NCBI GenBank assembly: GCA_964567745.1 | Contig: CAZMNY010000013.1 | Coordinates: forward strand, 1 to 64,000 | Length of the DNA: 64,000 nt | From: CAZMNY01 sp964567745 | GTDB taxonomy: Bacteria; Planctomycetota; Planctomycetia; Pirellulales; Pirellulaceae | Reading direction: 5' to 3' | Part shown: positions 36,547 to 46,500 of the stretch, in pieces | How positions within the stretch are numbered: the first letter of the stretch is position 1 | Layout: each line of letters opens with the position of its first letter | Position numbers and translations under genes: made by a program | The notes under the pieces: generated by a model | Told to the model about the DNA's origin: nothing | The model's database searches: none | What the model saw: only the letters and a program-made list of their open reading frames with translations

Positions 36547-38049
36547 ATGCGAATCGCTAGCGGCGGCGTGCAACACGAGACCAATACGTTCGCTGTCGGA
36601 GTCACGACGCTGGCCGATTTCGTGCGAGACAGCAACTGCGGCGCCGGCTTGGACGGCGGCGAGACCATCGTGAATCGCTACCGAGGCACGGGCGCGACAC
36701 ATGGCGGCTACATTGCGGGCGCCGAGTCGGAGCAGGCGGAACTTCTCCCTTTACTCTGCGCGCGTGCTCAGCCGTCGGGCGTTGTTGAGCAAGCTTGTTT
36801 TGACGAATTGCTTTCGCGGTTTCTCGAGCGTCTCAAAGCCGCGTTGCCTGTCGACGGCGTGCTTCTCGATTTGCATGGCGCGATGGTGACCGAGCAACAT
36901 CAAGACGCCGAGGGCGAATTCATACTGGCGGTGCGAGAACTCGTCGGTCGCGACACGCCCATCGTCACGACACTCGATTTGCACGCCAACATTACGCCGC
37001 AAATGGCCGAGTTGTCCGACGTGATCATCGGCTTTGACACCTATCCGCATGTCGACATGTTCGAACGAGGCTCCGAGGCCGCTCGTCTGTTGGCGAACAT
37101 GATTCGCGGCGACGTTTCGCCAGTTCAAGTTTTCCAGCAGATTCCCATGCTGACGATGCCGCCCATGCAGTGCACTTTGCGCGAGCCGATGCGGTCGGTG
37201 ATTGAATCGCTGCATAAAAGAGAAGCGGCGCAGGGAATCCTGACAGCCACAATTTCGATGGGCTTCCCATTTGCCGATATCACCGACGCGGGTGTTTCCG
37301 TACTAGTGACCGCGGATGGCCAACTCAATCTCGCTCAGCGAACCTGCACGGAGATAGCCGAGCAGCTTTGGAATCTTCGCGGCGACCTGGAGCCCAAGTT
37401 GACTCCGATTGAGCACGCGATTGAGCAAGCCAGGCGGAGCGATCGAGTTGGGCCGATCGTGTTCGCTGACGGCTCAGATAACCCGGGGGGCGGTGCGCCG
37501 TGCGACGGAACGGTGGCGCTGTCGGCTCTCATCAATGCGAAACTGCCCGATGCCGTTGTCGGCGTGATTTACGATCCGGAAACCGCCGCGCAGGCTCATC
37601 ACGCCGGTGTTGGAAAGACGATTCCGGTCAGACTTGGGGGCAAGTCGGATGATCGCCATGGCTCACCCGTGTGCGGCGACGCGTACGTCCGAGCCTTGTG
37701 CGATGGTCGATTCGTCTATCGCGGCCGGATGATGCAAGGCGTTGAAGATCACCTCGGCCCAACAGCGACGCTTGTGATCGGCGGAGTGGAAGTCGTCGTC
37801 TCTTCGATTCGCCGCCAATGTTTCGATGCCGAGTTGCTGCGAGTCGCGGGCGTCAACCCGGCCAGCCGTAGTCTCATCGTACTCAAGAGCGCCGTGCATT
37901 TCCGCGCCGACATTGGGCCGATGGCCAGCGAGATCTTTGATGCCGACACGCCGGGCGTTCACCGGCCCGATTTTTCCACATTCGATTATCAGCACGTTCG
38001 CCGCCCCATCTATCCACTCGACCGAGACATAGACTGGCACATAGAGTGA
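36547..38049 (+). CDS. M81 family metallopeptidase (MlrC-like)
   Basis: The protein has about 500 residues. The ATG at 36547 starts at the conserved MRIASGGVQHETNTFA; the in-frame ATG at 36487 would place part of the inverted repeat inside the coding region. M81/MlrC-type enzymes are zinc-dependent and are known from microcystin breakdown (linearised peptide cleavage). The expected metal ligands are seen in TTLDLHANITPQ (Asp144, His146) and DTYPHVDMFERG (His168). A C-terminal domain has FADGSDNPGGGAPCDGT. No signal peptide is visible, so the protein is probably cytoplasmic. Its stop overlaps the next gene as GTGA, so a transporter is translated with it; import of a peptide or cyclic substrate is a fair inference. 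Confidence 0.9.
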   Translation: MRIASGGVQHETNTFAVGVTTLADFVRDSNCGAGLDGGETIVNRYRGTGATHGGYIAGAESEQAELLPLLCARAQPSGVVEQACFDELLSRFLERLKAALPVDGVLLDLHGAMVTEQHQDAEGEFILAVRELVGRDTPIVTTLDLHANITPQMAELSDVIIGFDTYPHVDMFERGSEAARLLANMIRGDVSPVQVFQQIPMLTMPPMQCTLREPMRSVIESLHKREAAQGILTATISMGFPFADITDAGVSVLVTADGQLNLAQRTCTEIAEQLWNLRGDLEPKLTPIEHAIEQARRSDRVGPIVFADGSDNPGGGAPCDGTVALSALINAKLPDAVVGVIYDPETAAQAHHAGVGKTIPVRLGGKSDDRHGSPVCGDAYVRALCDGRFVYRGRMMQGVEDHLGPTATLVIGGVEVVVSSIRRQCFDAELLRVAGVNPASRSLIVLKSAVHFRADIGPMASEIFDADTPGVHRPDFSTFDYQHVRRPIYPLDRDIDWHIE

Positions 38050-39818
38050 ATACAAAACAACCCGCGACGAAAATTCGATACCTCGTGATCGCTTCGGCGA
38101 CGATGATGTCGATTCTGCTCTATCTCGATCGATTCTGTATATCGTTCGCCGAGATTTACATTCAAGAAGATCTCGGACTGACGAACCAGCAAGTTGCCTG
38201 GATGTTGAGCGCGTTCTTCTGGACATACGCACTCGGCCAAGTCCCGTCGGGTTGGCTGACTGACCGCTTCGGTTCGCGAATCATGCTCACCCTGTACGTC
38301 TTGCTCTGGTCGTTGTTTACCGGCCTGACCGGCGGCGCTTCCGCCTTTCTGGCCATCTTGTTATTGCGCCTCGGCTTCGGAGTTGGGCAAGCCGGCGCGT
38401 ATCCGACAGCGTCGAGCATCGTCAGCAAATGGACTCCGGCCGAGTCGCGGGGTACGGCCAGTTCGATCGTCGCGTTCGGCGGGCGAGTGGGCGGCTTTCT
38501 CGCTCTCTGGGTCAGCGGATTCTTGATCGTTGCACTGACGCCCAGCGACGTCACAACCACTCTGGAATCGGCTGACATCCTCAACGGACCGCAGCTCTGC
38601 TACGAACTGCATCTCGTCACGGAAGAACCGACAAATGTCAGCGTGCAGAGAAACCGCTGCCGTGCCGAGTTCACTCCGTCTGGCCAAACGCTTGTCGCCA
38701 AACATGCACGTGACTACGCACAGAAACTTGACGAGAAGATTCGGCAGTTGAAAGCCGAAGACAAGAGCACGAAAAAGGCGGCGCCGCAAAGTTACGCCCT
38801 TTCCTCAGCCGACCGCAAGACGTTGGCCGATGAGCTGAACCGGGTGATCAATAAGAGCGACTTCTTCACTCCGGATCAAATGGAGGGCATTTCGCTCGGG
38901 CGAGAAGCGTCGCGGTTGCTTGAAGTTGACGCTGCGGAACAATCCGAATACGCCAACACGCGACTCAACCGACTGGTTCTCGAATCACTATTTCGCAAGG
39001 GAGTCCGCAAGATCTACGTCGCCGGCTGGCGTCCGATGATGTTCCTCTACGGCGCGTTAGGGATTTTCGTCGGCGGCATGATCTGGTGGAGTTGCCGCAC
39101 ATCGCCAGCGGAGCATCCGAGCTGCAATGAGGAGGAGGTTGAGTTGATTACGGGCAAGCACGGCCCGGTCGCGGCAACAACGAAATCGGTTGTGCCGATC
39201 GGCGCATTGCTGACGAGCCGTAGCATGTGGCTCTCCTGTGTATCACAGTGGTTCACCAACATCGGTTGGGTCTTCCTGATGACCTGGGCACCTCGATACT
39301 TCAGCAGCGTGCACGAGACGCCGATCGAATTGCGAGCCGTGCTCGTCTCGATTCCGCCTTTGATCGGTTGGATCGGAATGCTCTCCGGCGGCGCCATTAC
39401 CGACATGGCGGTCAAGAGGCTGGGACTGCGTTGGGCCCGCGCGATGCCGATCTCAATTTCACGTTTCATCGCAATGACAGCCTACCTGTTCTGTTTGATG
39501 GAGCCGAACGTCTACGTCGTCGTGGCTCTGTTTGGAGTCGTCGCGTTCGCCACGGATCTAGGCGCCGCGCCAACCTGGGCTTTCACTCAGGACGTCGGCG
39601 GTAAACATGTCGGCTCCGTACTCGGCTGGGGCAACATGTGGGGAAACCTCGGCGCCGCCGTCGCACCCGTCTTGCTAATCTCAATCGTCGGCGAGGGCGA
39701 AAACTGGAACTACGCTTTCATGGCATGCGCCGCCGCATTCTTTCTCGCTGGCGTCTGCTCACTCGGCATCGACGCCTCCATTCCCATCGCACCAGCCGAA
39801 GACGAAAAAATCGTTTAA
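38046..39818 (+). CDS. MFS transporter with a large insert between TM5 and TM6
   Basis: This 590-residue protein starts at a GTG overlapping the previous stop. It is a 12-TM major facilitator superfamily member, close to the anion:cation symporter type: LYLDRFCISFAEIYIQEDLGL and QVPSGWLTDRFGSR mark TM1 to loop 2-3. An unusual feature is a hydrophilic insert of about 160 residues (about 165-325) between TM5 and TM6. Its topology places it outside the cytoplasm; it is charged and Lys-rich (KIRQLKAEDKSTKK). Ordinary MFS proteins have a short loop there. The insert may be a binding domain. Coupling to the M81 peptidase gene suggests a peptide or carboxylate substrate. Confidence 0.9.
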   Translation: MNTKQPATKIRYLVIASATMMSILLYLDRFCISFAEIYIQEDLGLTNQQVAWMLSAFFWTYALGQVPSGWLTDRFGSRIMLTLYVLLWSLFTGLTGGASAFLAILLLRLGFGVGQAGAYPTASSIVSKWTPAESRGTASSIVAFGGRVGGFLALWVSGFLIVALTPSDVTTTLESADILNGPQLCYELHLVTEEPTNVSVQRNRCRAEFTPSGQTLVAKHARDYAQKLDEKIRQLKAEDKSTKKAAPQSYALSSADRKTLADELNRVINKSDFFTPDQMEGISLGREASRLLEVDAAEQSEYANTRLNRLVLESLFRKGVRKIYVAGWRPMMFLYGALGIFVGGMIWWSCRTSPAEHPSCNEEEVELITGKHGPVAATTKSVVPIGALLTSRSMWLSCVSQWFTNIGWVFLMTWAPRYFSSVHETPIELRAVLVSIPPLIGWIGMLSGGAITDMAVKRLGLRWARAMPISISRFIAMTAYLFCLMEPNVYVVVALFGVVAFATDLGAAPTWAFTQDVGGKHVGSVLGWGNMWGNLGAAVAPVLLISIVGEGENWNYAFMACAAAFFLAGVCSLGIDASIPIAPAEDEKIV

Positions 39819-39820
39819 CC

Positions 39821-39867
39821 CGTTTGCTGAAGGCGAGGTCGTTGTACAGCGTTTGCCGAAGGCGAGG
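39821..39867. repeat. Tandem 18-bp repeat pair, left block
   Basis: CGTTTGCTGAAGGCGAGG (39821-39838) and CGTTTGCCGAAGGCGAGG (39850-39867) differ at one base and start 29 bp apart. An inverted copy of this block lies at 40365-40411. Confidence 0.65.
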
Positions 39868-39954
39868 CAGTCGCGTCCTGTTTTACGCGTCGCTATCTCG
39901 CTCCGATTACTGTTGAGCGAAGAGTCGCCCAACTCGAAGTCGTTCCATCTCCGC

Positions 39955-40349
39955 ATGGCCACCAAGATCCTCAACCTGACTCTTCTGATCGCCGCCATTG
40001 TCGGTGCCGTGAATGCAGTGCGCGAAGGCGCGACTTAGCGAGAAAAGCAAGCGACATACGATCACTTGGCTGCCGAAGTCGGGCGACTACCCATCGACTC
40101 GCCCGACAAGATTCACATTGTCGCCTTGCCCACGAACGACCCGATGCATTTTCGCTGGCGAATTTATCTGCCCGCGAACTATCAAGCCGAATGGAGAAGC
40201 GGCGGCGGATACGGCAGAAGCAGATCGTCGAGCCCGAGAAACTTCATCGCCCAAGTCAGGCTACGCGACGATCGAGGCCTGCGGGCAAATTCTACAAACT
40301 ACCGAAAAAACCGAGCGAAGGAATGCAATTGCGGATCCAAGCTCGATGA
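39955..40349 (+). pseudogene. Decayed gene for a small exported or membrane-anchored protein
   Basis: An ORF begins with a hydrophobic N-terminus (MATKILNLTLLIAAIVGAVN) and is broken by an in-frame TAG at 40036-40038. The same frame continues with normal-looking protein (QATYDHLAAEVGRLP, ALPTNDPMHFRWRIYLPAN). Near 40275 the sense moves to another frame, which reads GKFYKLPKKPSEGMQLRIQA to a TGA at 40347-40349. So there are at least two lesions: one nonsense and one frameshift. I do not recognise the family with certainty. Sequencing error is possible but would need two errors. The pseudogene is flanked by inverted repeat blocks and lies between the MFS and TolC-like genes. Confidence 0.65.
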
Positions 40350-40364
40350 GTTGTGGCAACTCGA

Positions 40365-40411
40365 ACTCGCCTGCGGCAGACCGAAACGCGGGACCTCGCC
40401 TGCGGCAAACG
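40365..40411. repeat. Tandem repeat pair, right block (inverted copy)
   Basis: Read on the minus strand, the pair is CGTTTGCCGCAGGCGAGG (40394-40411) and a similar copy at 40365-40381. They are again 29 bp apart and differ from the left block by one or a few bases. Left and right blocks point in opposite directions around the pseudogene. Confidence 0.65.
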
Positions 40412-40428
40412 GGCGAGTTCGTGTGGTT

Positions 40429-42066
40429 TTACTCGCCTGGGGGTTGGCCGATGGCGCGGAGTAGGTCGAGCTGGGCTGAGTTGTAGCTTTGGATCAGGTC
40501 GAGTTGTTCGCGTCGAGCGGCGGCAAGGGCGGCGACTGCTTGATGGGCTTCGATCGGACGCAACTCGAGTCCGCGGATCCCTTCGATACTCAACTTGAGC
40601 GAACGTCTTGTCTGCTCCACTCGGCGTTCGGCGGCTTCGAATTGTTGGCGGCGAGCAGCGACGCGAGCATGCGTTTCGGCGACTTCCGCGCCGATCGCAT
40701 CGCGGAGATCTTGACCGGCCAACAGCGCCTGGCGATTCAAACTCTCTTGCTCGCGGCGCCGAGCGTGGTAGCCGAGTCCCATGTTTTCGAGTTCCCACAC
40801 GGCGGCCAAATCGAGATCCGTTCGGTCGCTGAAACTGCTGATGTCGCCTCGACCCGAACCGCCGAATCCGCCCATGCTCAGGCCGGCGTAGAGGTGAGGC
40901 AAAACGGGGCGCAGTCGCTCTTGCGACAGCCGCACTTCGCTCTGAGCCACTCGCGCGTCGGCATCACGCAACTCGGGACGCGATTCCATTGCCTGGGCGA
41001 CGAGCAACGCCAGGGACGTGTCGGAATCGATCAGTTCGAGCGGCAGGAGAGCCGTTTCGGCGGCCTCCAGCTCGACGGTCGGATGAAGCTGTAAGAGGCG
41101 AGCGAGGCGAGCCGCGGCGACGAGTTGCGATTCGATGGCGTTGTGCCTTTCACGCTGACGCAGCGACAGTTCGGCCAGTGACCGTTCGACATCCGCTTGA
41201 AGTCCTGCGCCAGCCGCCGCAAACTGCTCGGTGATGTGAACAAGCGTTTCGGCATTGGCGATTGCTTCATCGGCGATCGTCAATTCCGCTCCGCCGCGAA
41301 CTAAATCCTGGTAGGCTTGAGCGACGTCGGCCAGCGTTTCGTTGAAAGTCGTGGCCAATTGGGCGTCGGCCCGATGCACCATCTGCTGCCGTGCAAGCGG
41401 TTCAAACAGGACGTCGGTCAACGAGAGATCGACCATCATTCGCGCCGGTCCGCCCGCTCCGCCAGCCAAAGGCGCCGAACCCGTCCCAACTCCGCCGCCG
41501 ACAAACAGTGAGCTTCTAGCTGACTCGGGCACTTCGCCGCCGGTCGCCTGAATCCGACCCGAATGGTTGGTGTAAGAAATGGCGCCGCGCATTGATGGAA
41601 TCCACATGGAATCCGCCGCTGCGACGCGAGCATGGGCCTGCTCCACTCGCTCTGAAGCCAATGCGATCTGCAAGTTGTTGGCGCCCGCCAATCGAAGCGA
41701 TGTCGGCAGGTCGACAGCCATAGACGAAGCCGACTCGTGGGTTTCGCGCTCGTGAAGTTCAGCCCGTTCGACGACCGCACCGGGATCATTCGGAGGCGCG
41801 GGCGGGCCGACCGCCGGCGTGTCCGCGGTGCGGCGACTGCTCTCAAGATTCTGCAGCGGTCTTGGAGGTTCGAATACGACCGGCTGAACCAATGATCGTT
41901 CAGCCTCCGCCAACGCGCCAGTCGAATCCTCATCGAGATGGTCGACGTGATGGGTCTTTTGAATGACAGTCGTAGCGCATCCGGCAACGGCCAGCGCCCC
42001 GCAAAGTGCGGTCAACAGTGCGAATTGTTCATGTCGTCTAGTCACGCGCGAGTCTTCCTTGATCAC
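40429..42066 (-). CDS. TolC-family outer-membrane efflux lipoprotein
   Basis: The 545-residue protein starts at a GTG (42066). A lipobox, LAVAGC with Cys30, marks it as a lipoprotein. The rest has two repeats of the outer-membrane-factor type, with long heptad helices (for example QEERLRPVLPHLYAGLS, ARVAARRQQFEAAERRVEQ) and beta-strand pieces. TolC-like trimers form the outer-membrane channel of tripartite pumps. The gene ends the minus-strand RND operon, 27 bp after the adaptor. The substrate is unknown. The pump and adaptor genes upstream are the obvious partners. Confidence 0.9.
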   Translation of the reverse strand: MIKEDSRVTRRHEQFALLTALCGALAVAGCATTVIQKTHHVDHLDEDSTGALAEAERSLVQPVVFEPPRPLQNLESSRRTADTPAVGPPAPPNDPGAVVERAELHERETHESASSMAVDLPTSLRLAGANNLQIALASERVEQAHARVAAADSMWIPSMRGAISYTNHSGRIQATGGEVPESARSSLFVGGGVGTGSAPLAGGAGGPARMMVDLSLTDVLFEPLARQQMVHRADAQLATTFNETLADVAQAYQDLVRGGAELTIADEAIANAETLVHITEQFAAAGAGLQADVERSLAELSLRQRERHNAIESQLVAAARLARLLQLHPTVELEAAETALLPLELIDSDTSLALLVAQAMESRPELRDADARVAQSEVRLSQERLRPVLPHLYAGLSMGGFGGSGRGDISSFSDRTDLDLAAVWELENMGLGYHARRREQESLNRQALLAGQDLRDAIGAEVAETHARVAARRQQFEAAERRVEQTRRSLKLSIEGIRGLELRPIEAHQAVAALAAARREQLDLIQSYNSAQLDLLRAIGQPPGE

Positions 42067-42093
42067 AGCGCAATATTCCTGAAACCGCTTCGT

Positions 42094-43509
42094 CTAATCT
42101 TCCGCCGCAATATCGACAGCCTGTCCCTCTTCGAGGCCTACGACGTCCGATGTAATTACACGATCGCCAGCAGCAACGCCTGTCACGCCGACGTCAATCG
42201 CATCGTTAAAGACAATTTTGACAGGGCGTCGTCTCGCCTTGTTTCGCTGTACAACCATCACGTACGGAGAGCCGCTCGCATCTCGTGCGATGGCTGTCGT
42301 TGGCACGACTGGCAACGATCCCCAATGCTTGACAACGACCGTCGCCGTGCCAAACATACCGGGCGTAAGTAAAATCGCTTCTTCGCTCGCCGAATCCGTT
42401 ACCGGATTGTCGACATGCGCCTCGACTCGCAACATTCGCGAGTTCTTATCGAGTACGCTCATCGTACGAGTGACTGTCGCGTTCACGACGACGCCCGGCA
42501 AGCCGCCGATTTTGTGGTAACGCAGCGACTGACCAATCTTCATTTGACTTGCGTTGTTCATCGGAGCCGAGCCGACAATCCTCAACTGGTCGACGCGAGT
42601 GACTTCGAACAACGGCGCGGCGTTCGAGTTGGACGAAGCCGGTTGCACGAATTCACCGTGGTCGACATTTCTCTTGGTGACGACTCCGCTGAACGGCGCT
42701 TTGATCTGCAAATAATTGATGCGAGTCTCAGCTTGCTCTTGCGAGGCGACCGCGACGGCCAGCTGGGCTTTCGCGATATCCAAGTCGACCTCGGATTTGG
42801 AGACGCGAGCTTCTGCGGCGGTCACGGCGGCACGAGCGGAAGCGATAACAGCGTCGACAGCAGACGATGCTGCGGCCGCCGCTTTGTACTCCGCTTCCGC
42901 CTGTTCGAGCACGTCGGCGCGCGCCGCTTTTCGCGCAACCAAATCACGGAATCGCCTGACTTCGGTTGCTCGCGCTTCGACAACGGCTTCCTTTTCAACC
43001 TTTATCGCCGCCGCTTTATTGATCCCCGTCTGCACGCTGGCCAAGTCGGCCTTGGCTTGTACGATGTCAGCCGCCCGCTGTCTCAAGACGCCTTGAGCGA
43101 GGTCGACTCCAGCTTTCATCACACGGATTTCGTCGGCCATTTCGGGAGCATCGAGCACAGCCAACAACTGTCCCGCTTCGACTCGACTGCCCAGTTCGAT
43201 CACATCGCCGTCCGCCGCCGCCTCAATCGACTCAACGAAACCTCCAAGCTTGGCGTAGACCGGCGTGGTCTCCATGCCGTGCACCGATGAGCCGAGCATG
43301 TCGACTGTTTCGTCGTACGATCTGGTCGCGACAACGTGAGACGAGTATGCCTTGATTCTGCGGATCGGCGCTTCGATCGACGCGGGCGGCGTTTTGACGT
43401 CGTTGCAGCCGAGACTAACAACGATCGGCGCCAGACAGACGATGCCAAGCCGAATTGGCCGAGCAATCGAGCGGACTGCAATTTGTGTGAATCCCGATAG
43501 CATCGTCAT
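42094..43509 (-). CDS. RND efflux periplasmic adaptor lipoprotein
   Basis: The protein has about 471 residues from the ATG at 43509, which overlaps the pump stop codon as ATGA. The lipobox is VVSLGC with Cys35. The first lipoyl half is ELGSRVEAGQLLAVLDAPEM; a long Ala-rich coiled coil (about residues 105-240) is followed by the second lipoyl half (INYLQIKAPFSGVVTKRNVDHGEFVQPAS). Beta-barrel and membrane-proximal domains end the protein. It is the middle gene of a three-gene operon, pump, adaptor, channel. It is more elaborate in its coiled coil than the adaptor at 19152-20546. Confidence 0.93.
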   Translation of the reverse strand: MTMLSGFTQIAVRSIARPIRLGIVCLAPIVVSLGCNDVKTPPASIEAPIRRIKAYSSHVVATRSYDETVDMLGSSVHGMETTPVYAKLGGFVESIEAAADGDVIELGSRVEAGQLLAVLDAPEMADEIRVMKAGVDLAQGVLRQRAADIVQAKADLASVQTGINKAAAIKVEKEAVVEARATEVRRFRDLVARKAARADVLEQAEAEYKAAAAASSAVDAVIASARAAVTAAEARVSKSEVDLDIAKAQLAVAVASQEQAETRINYLQIKAPFSGVVTKRNVDHGEFVQPASSNSNAAPLFEVTRVDQLRIVGSAPMNNASQMKIGQSLRYHKIGGLPGVVVNATVTRTMSVLDKNSRMLRVEAHVDNPVTDSASEEAILLTPGMFGTATVVVKHWGSLPVVPTTAIARDASGSPYVMVVQRNKARRRPVKIVFNDAIDVGVTGVAAGDRVITSDVVGLEEGQAVDIAAED

Positions 43510-46500
43510 TCCCAACCCTCCTCCGCCTCACAAGCAGGACGCGCCCGCTTGATCATGACATACAAACACGGCACAACAAATTTAGGGAGCAAGGTGGCCG
43601 CGATAACGCCGCCAACGATCGTTCGAGCCAACGGGACGTCGGCTTCTCCGCCGGCCGAACCAATCGCCATCGGCGTCAGTGCCAGAATGGTCGTTATCGA
43701 CGTCATCAGGATCGGACGGAAGCGAACGATCGCCGCGTCGACGATCGCCTCTTCAACACTCGCGCCTTCGCTCAAACGATGATTGGCGAAATCCATCAGG
43801 ACGATCGTGTACTCAACCACGATTCCAATCATCATGATCACGCCCATGAAGGATTGGATGTTCATTCGAGTGCCGGTCAAATACAGAATCGAGGCGACTC
43901 CGATGAAGCCCAGCGGCGCCGTGACCATCACGATAACGGGATCGATGAAGGATCGGAACTGAGCGACCATGACCAGGTAGACCAAGACGGTGGCAAGCAG
44001 CAGCCCCATCGAGAAGTCGACGAACGAGTCGCGCATCGAACGGATCTCGCCCTGCACCTCCATCGTGAACCCGGAGTACTCCGGCGATGCAATTGCGAAC
44101 TTGGTTGGCGAATTCAAACCGATGCGAGTCAAGATTTGCTGGAACCATTCAGGATAACGAGACGCCGCGCTTCGGCTGTCCTTCATTGGACGAAGCATCA
44201 GCGGGTTGGACGAGCTCAACAGCTTCTCTTCTATCCTCGCGACGACTCCGCCCAAGTCATAACCCGATTCGACATTGGCGTAGATATCGGTCACCCGCGT
44301 GATGTTGCGGTGGTTGATCACGGACGGGCCAGTCACATTGGTCTGTATCTCAGCCACGTCCTGCAGGTAGACCGTGGGGCCGTTGGCGTCGGCGCCCTTA
44401 ACCGGAATCGAGCGCAAGGTGTCGAGCGAATTGATTCGCTCTTCATAGTATTGTACGCCGAGGAAATAGTGATTGCCGTTGCGGGGATCAATCCAAAAGG
44501 CCGGATCGAAGTTGACGGAACTGTTGGTTGAGCTGACAAGCGACTTCATCACTTGCTCAGGCGTCACTCCGCGGTCCAAAGCGGCGACGCGATCGATTTC
44601 GACCTTGATCATCGGGTAGTCAGTCCGCTGCGCGATGCGAACATCGACGGCGCCTTCCACACCCGCGACAGTCTCTTTGAGCTGATGAGCTATGTCCTGA
44701 GCGGTGTCGAGCGTGTACCCGGTAACCTGCAAGTGAATCGGGGAAGGCTCTCCCATGTTGAGCGCGGCCGTAAGAATTCCGCCAGTGTCAAACGCGAATT
44801 CGACGTCGGGAAACTCTTTGTTCAGACGAGTTCGCAGCTTGTCGACTTTCTCGAACACATCGCCTCCATGCTCCTTCAACTGAACGAGCATGAACGCGTC
44901 CATCGGGCCTGAGTTGGGCGTGTATGCCGCAGGCCAATCCATTAGCACGCCGATGTTGGATATCAGCAATCGGCAGATCGACTGTTCCGTGGCCGCCTGT
45001 ACATTGACTGCGCCGTCGGCGTCCGCAAATTTTCGAACGGTGCTGTCGAACGGGATCGGATTATCCGGCGCCGGATCGCCCAACTCCTCGACAAGAACGT
45101 TTTCGATCTGCTTGATGACCTGCTCGGTCGCTTCCAGCTTCGTGCCCGATGGAGCTCGCACGTAAATCGTGAACTGCCCAGCATCGACCGGCGGAAACAA
45201 CTCGCTGCCCAAGTCTCGGATCAGCAACAAGGAACCGGCGAACAGCACGATCGATCCCGCGACAATGATCCAGCGAATTCGCAAGGAGCCGAGAAGCAAA
45301 ACGCGATAGCCTCGAACGAGCGGACTCAGTTGAGGTTCGCTGTCATCGTCAGAGGCGGGACTTGTCGACTTGAGAAACTTCGACGCCGCGACCGGCACAA
45401 AGAAGATTGCGATGAAGTAAGACGGAATCACCGCGAACAACACCGCCAGCGCTAGTGGCGTGAAGAGATACTTCGCCAATCCGGATAGGAATATGACCGG
45501 GAAAAACACCACAACGAACGTGACGGTCGAAACAAAAAGCGGCACGCAAACTTCGCGAGTTCCCTGCCACGCGGCCTGCAGAGGCCCATCGCCAAGATGC
45601 CGTCGTCGTTCGATATTGTCGATCACCACAATGGCCTGATCGATGAGTATTCCGACTGCCAACGCAAGACCGCCAAGGGTCATCGCATTGACTGTGTTGC
45701 CGGAAAAATAGAGCCCGATCAGCGAGCTCAAAATTGAAATCGGAATCGCCAGCAGAATCACGATCGTTGAGCGAATGCTGCGTAGAAACACGAACACCAC
45801 GGCGCCCGAAAACAGGGCACCCAGGATCGCTGCAACCCACAACGCGTTGACGCTCTCGCGGACCTTGACCGATTGATCCATGACGACATTCAGCGTCAGG
45901 TTCTGCATCTTGGGGTCGCCCTTGCGTTCCTCTTTCAGGCGGTTGAGGATTTCGTCGAGCTTGCTGTGGATGCGGTCGACGATCTCGATCGTATTGGCGC
46001 CGGGTTGCCGATAGACCGGGACGTAAACCAAAGTTCGTCCGTTCACTCGCACAATGTTCGTCTGAATTTGCGCGGTGTCGCTCACCTCGCCGACGTCTCG
46101 AAAGAGTATCGGCTCGCCGTTGTGTCCCATCTTGATCGGCGCTTCGTTGAGCAGCGCGACTTTGTCGGGAATCGCGTTCGTGTAGATGTAGAATTCTTTG
46201 TTGCGAATCTTCGCGCTGCCGGCCGGGATCAACACATTCTGACGCCGCAAAGCCTCGTGGACCTCCATGATCGTCAAGTCATAGGCGCGAAGCCGCTCGG
46301 GATCGACGTAACACAGGATGCGCCGCAACTTGCCGCCATACACGGCCGGCGCAATGACGCCGGAAATCGATTGCAGATTGTTCCGCAGATTCTTGTAGGC
46401 GACGTCGTATAGCTCTTTGTCGTCCATATCCGGATTCGACACCGAGACTAAACACAACGGTACGCTGGCCGTTGGATCGAATGGCATGACCATCGGAGGG

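Noticed and set aside
40013..40486. 157-residue ORF across the pseudogene
   Set aside because: Its sequence is unlike a folded protein, while the neighbouring frames hold the recognisable pieces of the decayed gene.
42415..43290. 291-residue plus-strand ORF inside the adaptor gene
   Set aside because: It is the shadow of the clear HlyD-type adaptor on the minus strand, with low-complexity His/Arg/Asp composition and no domain.
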